From Bradyrhizobium sediminis (GTDB lineage Bacteria; Pseudomonadota; Alphaproteobacteria; Rhizobiales; Xanthobacteraceae): a stretch of DNA of 64,000 nt. A program made the translations under genes and the position numbers. Numbering within the stretch: position 1 is the stretch's first letter; each line of letters begins with the position of its first letter. This document shows positions 1-9,064 of this stretch, piece by piece. Where the stretch lies: NCBI RefSeq assembly GCF_018736085.1, contig NZ_CP076134.1, positions 186,001 through 250,000 on the forward strand, read 5' to 3'. Under the pieces are notes generated by a model, which had not been told where the DNA came from, did not search any database, and saw only the letters and a list, made by a program, of their open reading frames with translations.

Positions 1-221
1 CGCGCAGCACCCTGATCCAGCGCGCCTGTTACGACAAGGCGCAGGCCACCATGATTGTCAGCGTCAGGGGCACCTACCACCAGTATTGCGAATTGCCGGC
101 GGCGACCTTCGACCGCCTGATGGCGGCGCCGTCGATGGGGCAGTTCTTCAAGCAGTATTTTGCGGATGCCGGTCCGGACCGCCGGTATGACTGCGAGATC
201 CGGCGGGTGCCGGGGTATTAG
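1..221 (+). CDS. KTSA domain-containing protein (3' part only)
   Basis: The reading frame is open from the window edge (first full codon at base 3) to a TAG at 219-221, giving the last 72 residues. The segment begins RSTLIQRACYDKAQATMIVS and continues with a Tyr-rich stretch (GTYHQYCELPAATFDRL) and a small-residue/aromatic end (SMGQFFKQYF). This matches the short KTSA fold: a beta-hairpin with a YxY element and a GxFFxxxF helix. KTSA proteins are small and of unknown function, sometimes fused to lysyl-tRNA synthetase or nucleases. The N-terminus lies outside the window, so a fusion cannot be excluded. Confidence 0.6.
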   Translation, partial: RSTLIQRACYDKAQATMIVSVRGTYHQYCELPAATFDRLMAAPSMGQFFKQYFADAGPDRRYDCEIRRVPGY

Positions 222-367
222 GCGAAGACGGTCTTCCGGGTCGCATCCGTCGCATGACCGTCTTGTGCAATGGCTGCATCTGGCGGGCGGCGCCCTTGAT
301 GTTCCCTTAATGTTCTTGCCGAACCGCCACCTTTCCGCTACCCTCGATTGCGGAAAAGTGGGGCGGC

Positions 368-1906
368 ATGGTCCAGCGGGTTTCTACCGTAGCCTTTGAG
401 GGCATCGAGGCCCGCAGCGTCGACGTGCAGGTGCAGGTCGCGCCGGGGCTGCCTGCATTCGCCATCGTCGGCCTGCCCGACAAGGCGGTCTCCGAGGCGC
501 GCGAGCGGGTGCGCTCGGCGCTGATCGCTTCGGGGCTGGCGCTGCCGGCGCGCCGCATCACCGTCAATCTCGCGCCCGCCGACCTGCCGAAGGAAGGCAG
601 CCATTACGACCTGCCGATCGCGCTCGGGCTGATGGCCGCCATCGGCGCGATTCCGCCGGACGCGCTTTCAGGCTTCACCGTGCTTGGCGAACTCGGCCTC
701 GACGGATCGATCGCGCCGGTGGCGGGCGTGTTGCCCGCGGCGATCGGCGCCAATGGGCGCGACGAAGGCCTGATCTGCCCGGCGGCCTGCGGCGCCGAAG
801 CGGCCTGGGCGAGCCCGGACATCCAGATCGTGGCGGCGAATTCGCTGATCCAGATCGCCAACCATTTCAGGGGCACGCAGGTGTTGTCGCGGCCGCAGCC
901 GAAGGTGCACGCGCCGGAGGCGAACCTGCTCGACCTGCGCGACATCAAGGGCCAGGAGAGCGCCAAGCGCGCGCTCGAGATCGCGGCGGCCGGCGGACAT
1001 CATTTGCTGATGATCGGCGCGCCCGGCGCTGGCAAATCGATGCTCGCCGCACGGCTGCCCTCGATCCTGCCGCCGCTGTCGCCGTCCGAGCTGCTCGAAG
1101 TCTCCATGATCGCTTCCGTCGCCGGCGAAATCCGCGACGGCGCGCTGACCGCGCGGCGGCCGTTCCGCAGCCCGCATCATTCCGCCAGCATGGCGGCGCT
1201 GACCGGCGGCGGCATGCGCGCCAAACCCGGCGAGATCTCGCTGGCGCATCAGGGCGTGCTGTTCCTCGACGAATTGCCGGAGTTCGACGCCCGCGTGCTG
1301 GACTCGCTGCGCCAGCCGCTGGAGAACGGCGAAGTCTCGGTGTCCCGCGCCAATCATCGCGTCACCTACCCGGCGCGCTTCATGCTGGTCGCCGCCATGA
1401 ACCCGTGCCGCTGCGGCCATGCCTATGAGCCCGGCTATTCCTGCAAGCGCGGCCGCATCGACCGCTGCACCTCCGATTATCAGGCGCGCATTTCCGGCCC
1501 GCTGATGGATCGCATCGACCTGCGAATCGAAGTCCCCGCGGTCACCGCCGCCGACCTGATCCTGCCGCCGCCGGCGGAAGGCTCCGCGGAAGTCGCCGCG
1601 CGCGTCGCCGCGGCGCGCGACATCCAGCTCGCGCGTTACGCCGCCGCCGGATTGCCGCAGGTCCGCACCAATGCGGAAGCGCCGGCCTCGGTGCTGGAAG
1701 AGATCGCGCAGCCGGATGCGCAGGGAATGAAACTGCTGCGCGATGCCTCGGAGACCATGCGGCTGTCGGCGCGCGGCTATCACCGCGTGCTGCGCGTCGC
1801 CCGCACGCTGGCCGACCTCGACGGGTCAGACAAAATCGGCCGGCTGCATCTGGCCGAAGCCTTGTCCTATCGCGCGCTGGCCGAGGACGTACGCAACGCG
1901 GCGTGA
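368..1906 (+). CDS. comM: YifB/ComM family Mg-chelatase-like AAA ATPase
   Basis: The protein has 512 residues, the usual length for YifB/ComM. The N-terminal Lon-protease-like domain (about 1-190) contains GLPDKAVSEARERVRSAL and NLAPADLPKEGSHYDLPIAL. The AAA Mg-chelatase module has Walker A GAPGAGKSMLAARLPSI (about 218-234), Walker B GVLFLDELPEF and sensor region AAMNPCRCGH, followed by the C-terminal chelatase domain. In transforming bacteria ComM is a hexameric helicase that promotes branch migration during integration of donor DNA; that role is inferred here. It is monocistronic, preceded by a short spacer after the KTSA gene and followed by repeat-rich non-coding DNA. Confidence 0.93.
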   Translation: MVQRVSTVAFEGIEARSVDVQVQVAPGLPAFAIVGLPDKAVSEARERVRSALIASGLALPARRITVNLAPADLPKEGSHYDLPIALGLMAAIGAIPPDALSGFTVLGELGLDGSIAPVAGVLPAAIGANGRDEGLICPAACGAEAAWASPDIQIVAANSLIQIANHFRGTQVLSRPQPKVHAPEANLLDLRDIKGQESAKRALEIAAAGGHHLLMIGAPGAGKSMLAARLPSILPPLSPSELLEVSMIASVAGEIRDGALTARRPFRSPHHSASMAALTGGGMRAKPGEISLAHQGVLFLDELPEFDARVLDSLRQPLENGEVSVSRANHRVTYPARFMLVAAMNPCRCGHAYEPGYSCKRGRIDRCTSDYQARISGPLMDRIDLRIEVPAVTAADLILPPPAEGSAEVAARVAAARDIQLARYAAAGLPQVRTNAEAPASVLEEIAQPDAQGMKLLRDASETMRLSARGYHRVLRVARTLADLDGSDKIGRLHLAEALSYRALAEDVRNAA

Positions 1907-2159
1907 CGAGAGAAGGCAAATCGGCGCTTCCGACTACCCGACAAGAGCGCGAAGTAAGCCGTTAAAACCATTGCGTGCGGGAATGCCGGGTGTTTCGGCG
2001 TACTCGTGGTTGCTAACGCGTGTTCTTTTCTTTGCACACGCGGGTGCGCGGGCGCCCGGCATTTCCCACGCCCTCACTTGGGCGAAACTCTTTGCACAGC
2101 CCGAACGCATCGCGCCGCGGGAACGATCTTCGTCGTCCCGGCCTTGAGCCGGGACCCAT
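1907..2159. other. Non-coding spacer with inverted repeat and left REP arm
   Basis: No credible gene is present; short open frames here run through palindromic sequence on both strands. AATGCCGGG at 1982-1990 is the exact inverse of CCCGGCATT at 2055-2063, so a large stem-loop could form. The spacer ends with a REP-like palindrome (2131-2159) that is the left arm of the target into which the adjacent insertion sequence has landed. Confidence 0.6.
2131..2159 (+). repeat. REP-like palindrome, left arm (type A)
   Basis: CGTCGTCCCGG is followed by a short loop and its inverse ending GGGACCCAT. The same arm architecture occurs at 15543-15676 and 42073-42192, where two arms face each other about 100 bp apart. 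Here the partner arm is at 3594-3632, on the other side of the insertion sequence, so the pair was split by transposition. Confidence 0.8.
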
Positions 2160-2160
2160 A

Positions 2161-2416
2161 TGTGGACGGCCCCCGTGCCACAAGAGTTTTTTGAGGTCTG
2201 ATCGGATCGCTTGCATCCATATGTCCGGCCTGTTGGTGCGGTCGCTTGGACCGCTGGCCAAGATGGCTTCCGCGACGCGAGTTCCAAACAACCACACGAC
2301 CTGTCTTGGGCCAATGGGTCCCACGGATTGTCTCGCACCTCGGATCGATCGATCCTACCATCTGCTCCTCTTGCAGCTCCGGCTCAGCCGATAAGACGAA
2401 CTTACCGGCTGATCTC
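2161..2416 (-). ncRNA. Candidate bridge/seekRNA of the IS110 element
   Basis: This 256-bp segment lies between the transposase stop and the element end, where IS1111-type elements encode their guide RNA (remembered family knowledge). Read in the transposase direction, it contains GGGACCCAT (complement of 2314-2322), identical over 9 bases to the left target flank at 2151-2159 and ending exactly at the inferred insertion point. About 20 bases later it carries GTGGTT (complement of 2290-2295), which can pair with the right target flank AGCCAC at 3535-3540 with one G-U pair. RNA boundaries and expression are unknown. Confidence 0.5.
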
Positions 2417-3457
2417 TTAGGCGGCTGACGCCGATGCCTCAGACATCCGCGCGCCGTCGTAATTATCCCCCGTAACCATCAGTTTCCAGGCGATGCGGGC
2501 AATCTTGTTGGCGAGCGCCACCGCCGCGAGTTTTGGCGGCTTGCGCTTGAGCAAAGCGATCAGCCAGGGCGATGGATGGCCACGGCCGTACTTCGCCTGC
2601 TGAATCACGGCGGTCGCTCCTGCCACCAGCACGCTGCGCAACCTCTCATCGCCGGCACGGGTGATCTTGCCGAGCCGGGTTTTGCCGGCAGTGGAGTGGT
2701 CTTTCGGGGTCAGTCCGAGCCAGGCCGCAAAATGCCGGCCCGAGGAGAAGGCACGCGGATCAGGCGTCTTCATCACCAGCGCCGTGGCGCCGATCGGCCC
2801 GACTCCTGGAATCTTCGCCAAGCGCCGGCTATCGGCATTGCCGCGGTGCCAGGCCCTCAGCCTGGCTTCGATTGCCTTCAACTCTCCCTGCAACTGCGCG
2901 TACTCGCGGCCCTGGACCGCAAACGACTCGCGCGCCAGCGCCGGCACGCTGTCATCTTGCGCGATGCCAGCTAAAAGCGGTTCGATCTTGTCGAGGCCCT
3001 TGGCCACCGCAAGGCCGAACTCTGCCGCATAGCCCCGGATCATATTGCTGAGCTGGGTGCGACGGGCGACCATCTGCTCGCGGAGACCTGCCAGCATCAA
3101 AGCTGCCTGCTGCTCGGCCGTCTTCACTGGCACAAACCGCATCGTCGGTCGGCCCATCGCTTCACACAGCCCCTCGGCATCTCGCCCGTCGTTCTTGTTC
3201 CGCCTGACGTAAGGCTTCACGTGTTGCGGCGCGATCAGCTTCACCTCGTGGCCGAGCTTGCCAAGCTCGCGCGCCCAATAATGCGCCGCACCGCAGGCCT
3301 CGATCCCGATCACGGTCGGCGGCTGCTTGGTAAAAAATGCCACCATTTGCGCCCGGCCGAGCCGCCTGCGCAACACCGGCCGTTCGGTCGCATCAACCCC
3401 ATGCAGCTGGAAAATATGCTTCGACGTATCCATGCCAATTCGGATAATCTGTTCCAC
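2417..3457 (-). CDS. IS110-family transposase (DEDD recombinase)
   Basis: The 346-residue length is typical. The N-terminal RuvC-like DEDD domain shows Asp9 in IGMDTSK, a Glu in VIGIEACGAAHYWARELG, and the paired Asp residues in NKNDGRDAEGLCEA. The C-terminal Tnp_20 (IS116/IS110/IS902) domain contains KIPGVGPIGATALV and the serine-containing SGRHFAAWLGLTPKDHST followed by GKTRLGKITRAGD. The gene is uninterrupted, so the element may be active. IS110 enzymes recombine donor and target under direction of a structured RNA from the element's own non-coding end. The WARELGKLGHEVKLIAPQ signature and the long downstream non-coding end favour the IS1111 subgroup. Confidence 0.93.
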   Translation of the reverse strand: MEQIIRIGMDTSKHIFQLHGVDATERPVLRRRLGRAQMVAFFTKQPPTVIGIEACGAAHYWARELGKLGHEVKLIAPQHVKPYVRRNKNDGRDAEGLCEAMGRPTMRFVPVKTAEQQAALMLAGLREQMVARRTQLSNMIRGYAAEFGLAVAKGLDKIEPLLAGIAQDDSVPALARESFAVQGREYAQLQGELKAIEARLRAWHRGNADSRRLAKIPGVGPIGATALVMKTPDPRAFSSGRHFAAWLGLTPKDHSTAGKTRLGKITRAGDERLRSVLVAGATAVIQQAKYGRGHPSPWLIALLKRKPPKLAAVALANKIARIAWKLMVTGDNYDGARMSEASASAA

Positions 3458-3534
3458 GGACGGCTCCTTTGTCTGAGATTTGCAACAACCTCATTCTGGC
3501 ACAACTGATGCCGTAGGGGGCCGTCCACCCCATC

Positions 3535-3745
3535 AGCCACCGAAGTCGATGTTATGCCAGGCTGGAGCCCCAATCTTTTTTGCCACTGACATCAGTGGTT
3601 ATGGGCCCCGGCACAAAGGCCGGGGCGACGAATCCGTTTGAGTACACCGCCTCCTCCGTCAACCAGCCGGTAACCAGTCCCGTTTACACTCTGCCAACCA
3701 TAAGCCGCGGCGTTGCACCGGCTTATCGGCGGGCGAGTGCGTGTC
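3535..3745. repeat. Right part of split REP pair and upstream region
   Basis: AGCCACCGAAG directly follows the insertion sequence and is the continuation of the interrupted REP pair. The right arm runs 3594-3632, from AGTGGTTATGGGCCCCGG to CCGGGGCGACGA, inverse to the left arm at 2131-2159. The rest, to 3745, is a plausible upstream region for the small exported protein; no clear promoter was identified. Confidence 0.7.
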
Positions 3746-4210
3746 ATGTTGCGTTTCAAGGTCCTGGCCTCGGTTGTTCCACTGTTGGTTGCCGCCGTGT
3801 TCGCGCGCGGCGATTTCCTGCCCGGCGCGCGGCCTTGCGTCGCGATCGGCGAAGGTTCGGTCCAGATCACCTCGCTGCCCTGGCAGGCGCAGTCTCACGT
3901 CTCCTTCACCCGCGATCCGGCGCACGCAACCGTGCGGGTCCAGCTGACAGACAATGCCGAGGCGGCGGATTTTGCCGTGCTCGACGACGTCGACAGCTCC
4001 GAGGCCAGCGCCTGCACGGTCAATCCGGCGACCCGTTTCGTGGCAATCTCCGCAAGTCCTTCGGCGTCGGAGCCGGTGATCTATCTCTCGCAGAACGGCC
4101 CGGCCGATTACCGCATTTTTGTGCGCTCGACGCGCTTTTCGGCGCGCGATGCCGCCGCCCTCATCGTCGGTGCCCGCGGCGCGCCGCAGCGGCTCGCCGC
4201 GGCGTTCTGA
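3746..4210 (+). CDS. Conserved hypothetical exported or membrane-anchored protein
   Basis: I start the protein at the ATG at 3746 (about 154 residues) because it opens directly with a signal-like segment, MLRFKVLASVVPLLVAAVFA. An in-frame ATG 33 bases upstream would only add a charged leader. The remainder (about 130 residues) is rich in small residues, with beta-type stretches such as VTVRVQLTDNAEAADFAVLD and a DYRIFVRSTRFSARDAAALI element, and has no catalytic motif I recognise. It precedes the hybrid kinase gene on the same strand but is separated by about 180 bases. A periplasmic location is inferred from the leader only. Confidence 0.6.
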   Translation: MLRFKVLASVVPLLVAAVFARGDFLPGARPCVAIGEGSVQITSLPWQAQSHVSFTRDPAHATVRVQLTDNAEAADFAVLDDVDSSEASACTVNPATRFVAISASPSASEPVIYLSQNGPADYRIFVRSTRFSARDAAALIVGARGAPQRLAAAF

Positions 4211-4218
4211 GCCTTTGT

Positions 4219-4256
4219 TTGACGCGTTTTCTTTACGCGAACCGGCATCCACCCCT
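4219..4256 (+). repeat. Short intergenic repeat (GACGCGTTTTCTT... type)
   Basis: GACGCGTTTTCTTTACGCGAACCGGCATCCAC is nearly identical to the element at 16858-16890 (GACGCGTTTTCTTCACGCGAACCGGTATCCAC). Each sits just after a plus-strand stop codon. These are truncated or full copies of one dispersed intergenic repeat whose function is unknown. Confidence 0.65.
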
Positions 4257-4388
4257 ATGCCTTAACCTTTCGTCAACCACGTTTTTACCTGATGGCGTCA
4301 AGCCCTCCGGCCTCAAGCACTTTGCAAGGTCGCCGCGGCATCGTCGGCGCCGCGACAGGCGCGGCAAGACAGGCACAAGGTCATCGGC

Positions 4389-6650
4389 ATGAAGCGGCGG
4401 ATTTTCCGGATCAAGATACGCATACGCCGCTTCGCCCGGCGCCATCCCTGGCTCACCTTCACCGTCCGCTCCTCCATGATCTTCTCCGCCGCGTTCGGCG
4501 GGGCCTATGGCTTCATCGCCGGCAGCCGGTCCGAAGGTTCCGGCTACGACCCGCACGCCTATGCGATCGGCGCCAGTTTCCTGTTCGCGCTCGCCTGCGT
4601 CGCGCTCGCGACCCTGAGCTTCCGGTTGCGCTGGATGCGCCAGAAGCACAAGAAAATGGCGCTGCACAACGAAGCGCTGGCCGACCGCAATTGGGAACTG
4701 AAAGAGGCCGAGCAGCGCGCCCGCAGCCTGTTCGAAGCGCAGGGCGACCTGATCGTGCTGCGCGACGGCGACGGCCGCATCACCTTCGTCAACGACGCCT
4801 ATTGCGAATTGGCGGAACTGCCGCGCGAAAAACTGATCGGCAGCCGCTTCAAGCCCACCGTGCTGGAGCAGGGCGACACCGCGATCGAGACCAACGGCAC
4901 GCGAATCTACGACCAGAGGATCGCAACCGCGCTCGGGCCGCGCTGGATCGCCTGGCGCGAAGGCCTGGTTCGCATCGATGCCGGACATCCGGCGGAAATG
5001 CAGAGCGTCGGCCGCGACGTCACCGACCGCACCGAGACCGAACGCGCGCTCGGCGAGGCCCGCGATCACGCCGACGCCGCCAACCGCGCCAAGTCCCGTT
5101 TCCTGGCGATGGCCTCCCACGAAATCCGCACGCCGCTGAACGGCATCATCGGCATGAGCGGCTTGCTGCTCGATACGCCGCTGACACCGGAGCAGATGAC
5201 CTATGCCAGGGCGGTGAAGAGCTCGGGCGACGCGCTGCTGTCGCTGATCGAGGAACTGCTGGACTATTCCAAGATCGAGGCCGGCAAGATCGATCTCGAA
5301 CACCGCCCGTTCGCGCTTTCCGCTATGATCGAGGACATCACCGAACTGCTGGCGCCCCGCGCGCAGGCGCGCAAGCTCGAGATCGCGGCCTATGTCGACG
5401 AGCGGCTGCCGGCGGAGGTGGTCGGCGACGCCGCGCGGCTGCGCCAGGTGCTGCTCAATCTCGCCGGCAACGCCATCAAGTTCACCTCGACCGGCGGCGT
5501 GGCGCTGATCGTCGAGCCCGGCATCCGGCCCAATGAAATCTCCTTTCTGGTGCGCGACACTGGCATCGGCATCGCGCCGGAAGCGCGGGAGCGGATCTTC
5601 CGCGAGTTCGAACAGGCCGACGACCGCATCGGGCGCAGCTATGGCGGCACCGGCCTCGGCCTGAGCATCTCCGAGCGCATCGTCAAGCGCATGGGCGGAC
5701 GCATCACGCTGGAGAGCCGGCTCGGCGCCGGTTCCACCTTCGAAGTATCGATCCCGCTCGCCGCGTCCGACAGCGACAGCGGTGCGCAAAAGGCCTTCGT
5801 CGCGCCCGACCTGACCGGTCTTGCGATCATGCTGGTGACGCCGCAGAGCATCGAGGCTTCGCTGATCGCGCGGCGGCTGCAGCGCTGGGGCGGCCAGACC
5901 TGCATGGTCTCGGATATTGCGGTGGCGCAGGCCCTGCTGCCGGAGCGGACCTGGCACGCCGTGCTGCTCGATCATGCGCTGGGCGCCAGGGAAGTCGCCG
6001 CACTCGGCGAGGCCGCGCGCAGCCATGCGACGCAGCGCATCGTGCTGTTCACGCCGGCGACCCGGCAGGAACTGCTGGCTTCAACATCCTCCTCCTTCAC
6101 CGGCTATCTGATCAAGCCGCTGCGCGCGGCCTCGCTCGCGGCCCGCCTGACCACGACGCCGGAAGTATCCGCGCCCGATCTTGCAGGCGATGCGCTGATC
6201 GATGCGCCTGAAACAAGCGAGACGTTTGCGCTCGCGCCGGCGCATGGCCTCTCCATCCTGGTGGCCGAGGACAACGAGATCAACGCGCTCCTGATGCGCT
6301 CGCTGCTGACGCGGCTCGGCCATCACGCCGTCATCACCACCAATGGCGAGGAGGCGCTGGAATCCTGGCTCGCCGCCAGGTCCGCCGGCGCGCCCTATGA
6401 TCTGGTGCTGATGGACATCCAGATGCCGCAGCTCGACGGCATCGAGACCACCAAGCGGATCCGTGAGCGCGAAGCCGGCCAGCCCGGCCGCCCGACGCCG
6501 ATCCTGGCGCTGACCGCGAATACGTTGGTCGAGGACCGCTACGCCTGTTTCGAAGCCGGCATGGACGGTTTTCTGATCAAGCCGCTCGACCGCGAAAAGC
6601 TCGCCGATGCGCTGGCGGGGCTGGCCGCCTCGCGGCATCTCGCGGCGTGA
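4389..6650 (+). CDS. Hybrid sensor histidine kinase/response regulator
   Basis: The 753-residue membrane protein has two N-terminal transmembrane segments (about 20-45 and 57-80) with little periplasmic sequence. A PAS domain follows (about 110-215, [22 protein letters not shown]). The HisKA domain has the phospho-acceptor His244 in [17 protein letters not shown], and the ATPase domain has N, G1 and G2 boxes ([43 protein letters not shown]). A divergent receiver-like domain (about 475-595) lacks the phospho-acceptor pocket. A canonical receiver comes last, with Asp676 in [13 protein letters not shown] and Lys in [12 protein letters not shown]. It is an orphan kinase with no response regulator alongside; the signal is unknown. 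Confidence 0.9.
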   Translation: MKRRIFRIKIRIRRFARRHPWLTFTVRSSMIFSAAFGGAYGFIAGSRSEGSGYDPHAYAIGASFLFALACVALATLSFRLRWMRQKHKKMALHNEALADRNWELKEAEQRARSLFEAQGDLIVLRDGDGRITFVNDAYCELAELPREKLIGSRFKPTVLEQGDTAIETNGTRIYDQRIATALGPRWIAWREGLVRIDAGHPAEMQSVGRDVTDRTETERALGEARDHADAANRAKSRFLAMASHEIRTPLNGIIGMSGLLLDTPLTPEQMTYARAVKSSGDALLSLIEELLDYSKIEAGKIDLEHRPFALSAMIEDITELLAPRAQARKLEIAAYVDERLPAEVVGDAARLRQVLLNLAGNAIKFTSTGGVALIVEPGIRPNEISFLVRDTGIGIAPEARERIFREFEQADDRIGRSYGGTGLGLSISERIVKRMGGRITLESRLGAGSTFEVSIPLAASDSDSGAQKAFVAPDLTGLAIMLVTPQSIEASLIARRLQRWGGQTCMVSDIAVAQALLPERTWHAVLLDHALGAREVAALGEAARSHATQRIVLFTPATRQELLASTSSSFTGYLIKPLRAASLAARLTTTPEVSAPDLAGDALIDAPETSETFALAPAHGLSILVAEDNEINALLMRSLLTRLGHHAVITTNGEEALESWLAARSAGAPYDLVLMDIQMPQLDGIETTKRIREREAGQPGRPTPILALTANTLVEDRYACFEAGMDGFLIKPLDREKLADALAGLAASRHLAA

Positions 6651-6769
6651 AGGGGGACGCTGTCACGCCGCGGCAATCGCGGTGTCACATGACTGTTGAG
6701 GGCCCGTGATCTCTCACCCTCGAAGACCGCGCCGATTCGATTCGGGTGAACGCGGCCACGAGGGAAGCC

Positions 6770-7684
6770 ATGCAGAACGGCGAGTTGGCGCGATCGACGC
6801 AGCGCCTGATCCAGATGCTGCGGCCGGAGCACGTCGGGACCGCCGCGCAGGCGGCGATGACCTGGTTCAAGCCGCCGCCGGCCACGCTCGGACGGCTCGG
6901 CGCGCTCGAGGTGCGGCTGGCCGAGGGCAAACGCGAAGTGAAGCGCGCGCAGAAGTTGCGCTATCGCGTGTTCTACAAGGACGGCAGCGCGATCGCCGAC
7001 GCCGCCACCCTGCTGGCCCGCCGCGACAAAGATGCGTTCGACAGGATCTGCGATCATCTGATGGTGATCGATCACGCCGCCAAACCGTCGATGAGCGGCA
7101 AGCAGCCGGTGGTCGGCACCTATCGCCTGCTGCGGCAGGAGGTAGCGGAGAGGAATGGCGGGTTCTACACCGAGAGCGAATTCGACATTGCCAGCCTGAT
7201 CGACCGCCACGCTGGTTTGCGCTTTCTCGAATTGGGGCGATCCTGCGTGCTGCCGCGCTACCGCAACAAGCGCACCGTCGAGTTGCTGTGGCACGGCATC
7301 TGGACCTATGTCCGCCGGCACCGGCTGGATGTGATGATCGGTTGCGCCTCTTTCGAGGGCACCGATCCCGACCGGCTGGCGCTGCCGCTGTCGTTTTTGC
7401 ATCACTACGCCCGGGCGCCGGAAGCCTGGCGCGCTAGCGCGCATCCCTCCCGCCGGGTCGAGATGAACCGGATGGCGAAGGAAGCCATCAATCCGAAGGC
7501 CGCACTTCACGAGCTGCCGCCCTTGATCAAGGGATATCTGCGGCTAGGGGCCTTTATCGGCGACGGCGCCGTGATCGACCATCAGTTCGGCACCACCGAC
7601 GTGCTGATCGTGATGCCGGTGTCGGCGATCAGCGCCCGCTACATCGAGCATTTTGGGGTCGACGCGACGCGGCACGCGGCCTAA
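6770..7684 (+). CDS. OlsB-like N-acyltransferase (GNAT/hemolysin family)
   Basis: I choose the ATG at 6770 because GAGGGA lies just upstream; an in-frame GTG at 6746 has no ribosome site. The roughly 304-residue protein carries [26 protein letters not shown], the entry motif of the ornithine-acyl-ACP N-acyltransferase (OlsB) family, then [23 protein letters not shown] and [22 protein letters not shown]. OlsB acylates ornithine with 3-hydroxyacyl-ACP as the first step of ornithine-lipid synthesis at the inner membrane. No olsA is adjacent, so the substrate is inferred. The gene converges on coaA with stop codons overlapping by 4 bases. Confidence 0.75.
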   Translation: MQNGELARSTQRLIQMLRPEHVGTAAQAAMTWFKPPPATLGRLGALEVRLAEGKREVKRAQKLRYRVFYKDGSAIADAATLLARRDKDAFDRICDHLMVIDHAAKPSMSGKQPVVGTYRLLRQEVAERNGGFYTESEFDIASLIDRHAGLRFLELGRSCVLPRYRNKRTVELLWHGIWTYVRRHRLDVMIGCASFEGTDPDRLALPLSFLHHYARAPEAWRASAHPSRRVEMNRMAKEAINPKAALHELPPLIKGYLRLGAFIGDGAVIDHQFGTTDVLIVMPVSAISARYIEHFGVDATRHAA

Positions 7685-8637
7685 AGCCGCCGTAGCGCCA
7701 CGGTCTCGACCACGTGGTCGGCGCCCTTCTTGAGGATCAGCGTCGCCCGCGGCCGGGTCGGCAGGATGTTTTCCTCGAGATTGGCGAGGTTGGTCCGCTC
7801 CCAGATCGCCAGCGCGGTTGCGGTGGCTTCCTCGTCGGACAGCGGCGCATAGCGATGGAAATACGATCGCGGATCGTGGAACGCGGTGTCGCGAAGCGCC
7901 AGGAACCGCCGGATGTACCATTCGCGCAGCACGGCTTCGTCGGCATCGATATAAACGGAGAAGTCGAAGAAGTCCGAGACCACCGGAACGGCCTTGCCGT
8001 CGCGCGGCAGCCGGCCGGTCTGCAGGACATTGACGCCCTCGACAATCAGGATGTCCGGCCGGTCGACCTCGATCCATTCGTTCGGAATGATGTCATAGGT
8101 CAAATGCGAATAGACCGGCGCCCGCACCAGCCGCCGTCCGGCCTTGATATCGCTGAGGAACGAAAGCAGCGTCGGCAGATCGTAGCTCTCGGGAAAACCC
8201 TTCTTCTGCATCAGGCCCTGCCGCTCGAGCACGGCATTGGGAAACAGAAAACCGTCTGTGGTGACCAGATCGACCTTCGGCCGCGGCGACCATCGCGCCA
8301 GCAGCGCCTGCAGCACGCGCGCGGTGGTCGATTTGCCCACCGCCACCGAACCGGCGACGCCGATGATATAGGGCACCTTGCGATCCCGGATGCCGAGGAA
8401 CTGGCGTTGCGCCTGATAGAGCCGGTGCGTGGCGTCGACATAGATCGACAACAGCCGGGACAGCGGCAGAAAGATTTCCTCGACCTCCTTCATATCGAGG
8501 CGGTCATGCATCGAACGCAGCCGCTCGAATTCGCCCGGCTCCAGCGTCATCGGCGTGTCGTCGCGCAGCCGGGCCCATTGTTCCCGGGAGAATATCCGGT
8601 AGGGATTGTACTGCTGTTCCGGTGCCCGAATATCCAC
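7681..8637 (-). CDS. coaA: Type I pantothenate kinase
   Basis: The 318-residue protein matches CoaA/PanK-I in length and motifs. It opens with [16 protein letters not shown], has the P-loop [18 protein letters not shown] (about residues 95-112), the substrate region [15 protein letters not shown], and the later [11 protein letters not shown] and [13 protein letters not shown] segments. It phosphorylates pantothenate in the first committed step of coenzyme A synthesis in the cytoplasm. It lies 17 bases downstream of hisE on the same strand, so it is probably the last gene of the histidine operon here. Confidence 0.96.
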   Translation of the reverse strand: MDIRAPEQQYNPYRIFSREQWARLRDDTPMTLEPGEFERLRSMHDRLDMKEVEEIFLPLSRLLSIYVDATHRLYQAQRQFLGIRDRKVPYIIGVAGSVAVGKSTTARVLQALLARWSPRPKVDLVTTDGFLFPNAVLERQGLMQKKGFPESYDLPTLLSFLSDIKAGRRLVRAPVYSHLTYDIIPNEWIEVDRPDILIVEGVNVLQTGRLPRDGKAVPVVSDFFDFSVYIDADEAVLREWYIRRFLALRDTAFHDPRSYFHRYAPLSDEEATATALAIWERTNLANLEENILPTRPRATLILKKGADHVVETVALRRL

Positions 8638-8654
8638 GACGCCGCCTCCAGCCC

Positions 8655-8981
8655 CTATGAGTCGCGCTTGCGCGCGGCCTTCTCTTCCAGTCCGGACATG
8701 CCTGTGCGCTGTGACAGCGCGGCTTCGACCTCATCGAGCTTCACGCCGCGCGACTTCAGAAGCACCAGCAGATGGAACAAGAGGTCCGCGCTTTCGGCGA
8801 TGAGATGGTCGCGATCATTCTCGACCGCGGCGATCACGGTTTCCACCGCCTCCTCGCCAAGTTTCTTGGCGCAATGCTCGGAACCCTTGTCCAGGAGCTT
8901 GCGGGTATAGGACGCCTCTCCGCCCGACGCGGCGCGGGCATCGATGGTGGCGACAAGGTCGTGGATCGTGAAACGCGACAT
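8655..8981 (-). CDS. hisE: Phosphoribosyl-ATP pyrophosphatase
   Basis: The likely start is the ATG at 8979-8981 ([17 protein letters not shown], 108 residues); an open extension to 9029 lacks family sequence. The MazG-like helical core has [24 protein letters not shown], the metal-binding glutamates typical of HisE, and [13 protein letters not shown]. It hydrolyses phosphoribosyl-ATP to phosphoribosyl-AMP, the second step of histidine synthesis. It follows hisF after an 83-base gap, in the same orientation. Confidence 0.95.
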   Translation of the reverse strand: MSRFTIHDLVATIDARAASGGEASYTRKLLDKGSEHCAKKLGEEAVETVIAAVENDRDHLIAESADLLFHLLVLLKSRGVKLDEVEAALSQRTGMSGLEEKAARKRDS

Positions 8982-9064
8982 CAACCAGCACTCAACAACT
9001 GCGCCCGCCAGGATCGGGGCGCCCATCACCCCGTGGGATGTAACACTTCTGTCGCAAAGAGTCG

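Larger units (their letters stand above)
2160..3534 (-). mobile_element. IS110-family (IS1111-type) insertion sequence
   Basis: A single transposase gene is bracketed by a perfect 12-bp subterminal inverted repeat, TGGACGGCCCCC at 2163-2174 and its inverse at 3516-3527. From memory, IS1111-type elements have 12-bp repeats set back about 3 bp at one end and 7 bp at the other, which places the ends near 2160 and 3534. Removing that segment joins GGGACCCAT to AGCCACCGAAG, nearly identical to the GGGACCCATA(A/C)CCACC found in intact REP pairs, which supports these ends. There is no target duplication, as expected for the family. About 255 bp of non-coding DNA lies downstream of the transposase and about 75 bp upstream. 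Confidence 0.85.

Noticed and set aside
1743..2147. Plus-strand open frame running from the end of the comM gene into the spacer
   Set aside because: It reads comM sequence in another frame and palindromic DNA afterwards, with no family likeness or ribosome site.
4233..6026. 597-codon minus-strand open frame opposite the hybrid kinase
   Set aside because: It is the antisense shadow of a GC-rich gene; composition is Arg/Ala/Asp/Gly-rich without motif, while the plus strand has a full kinase.
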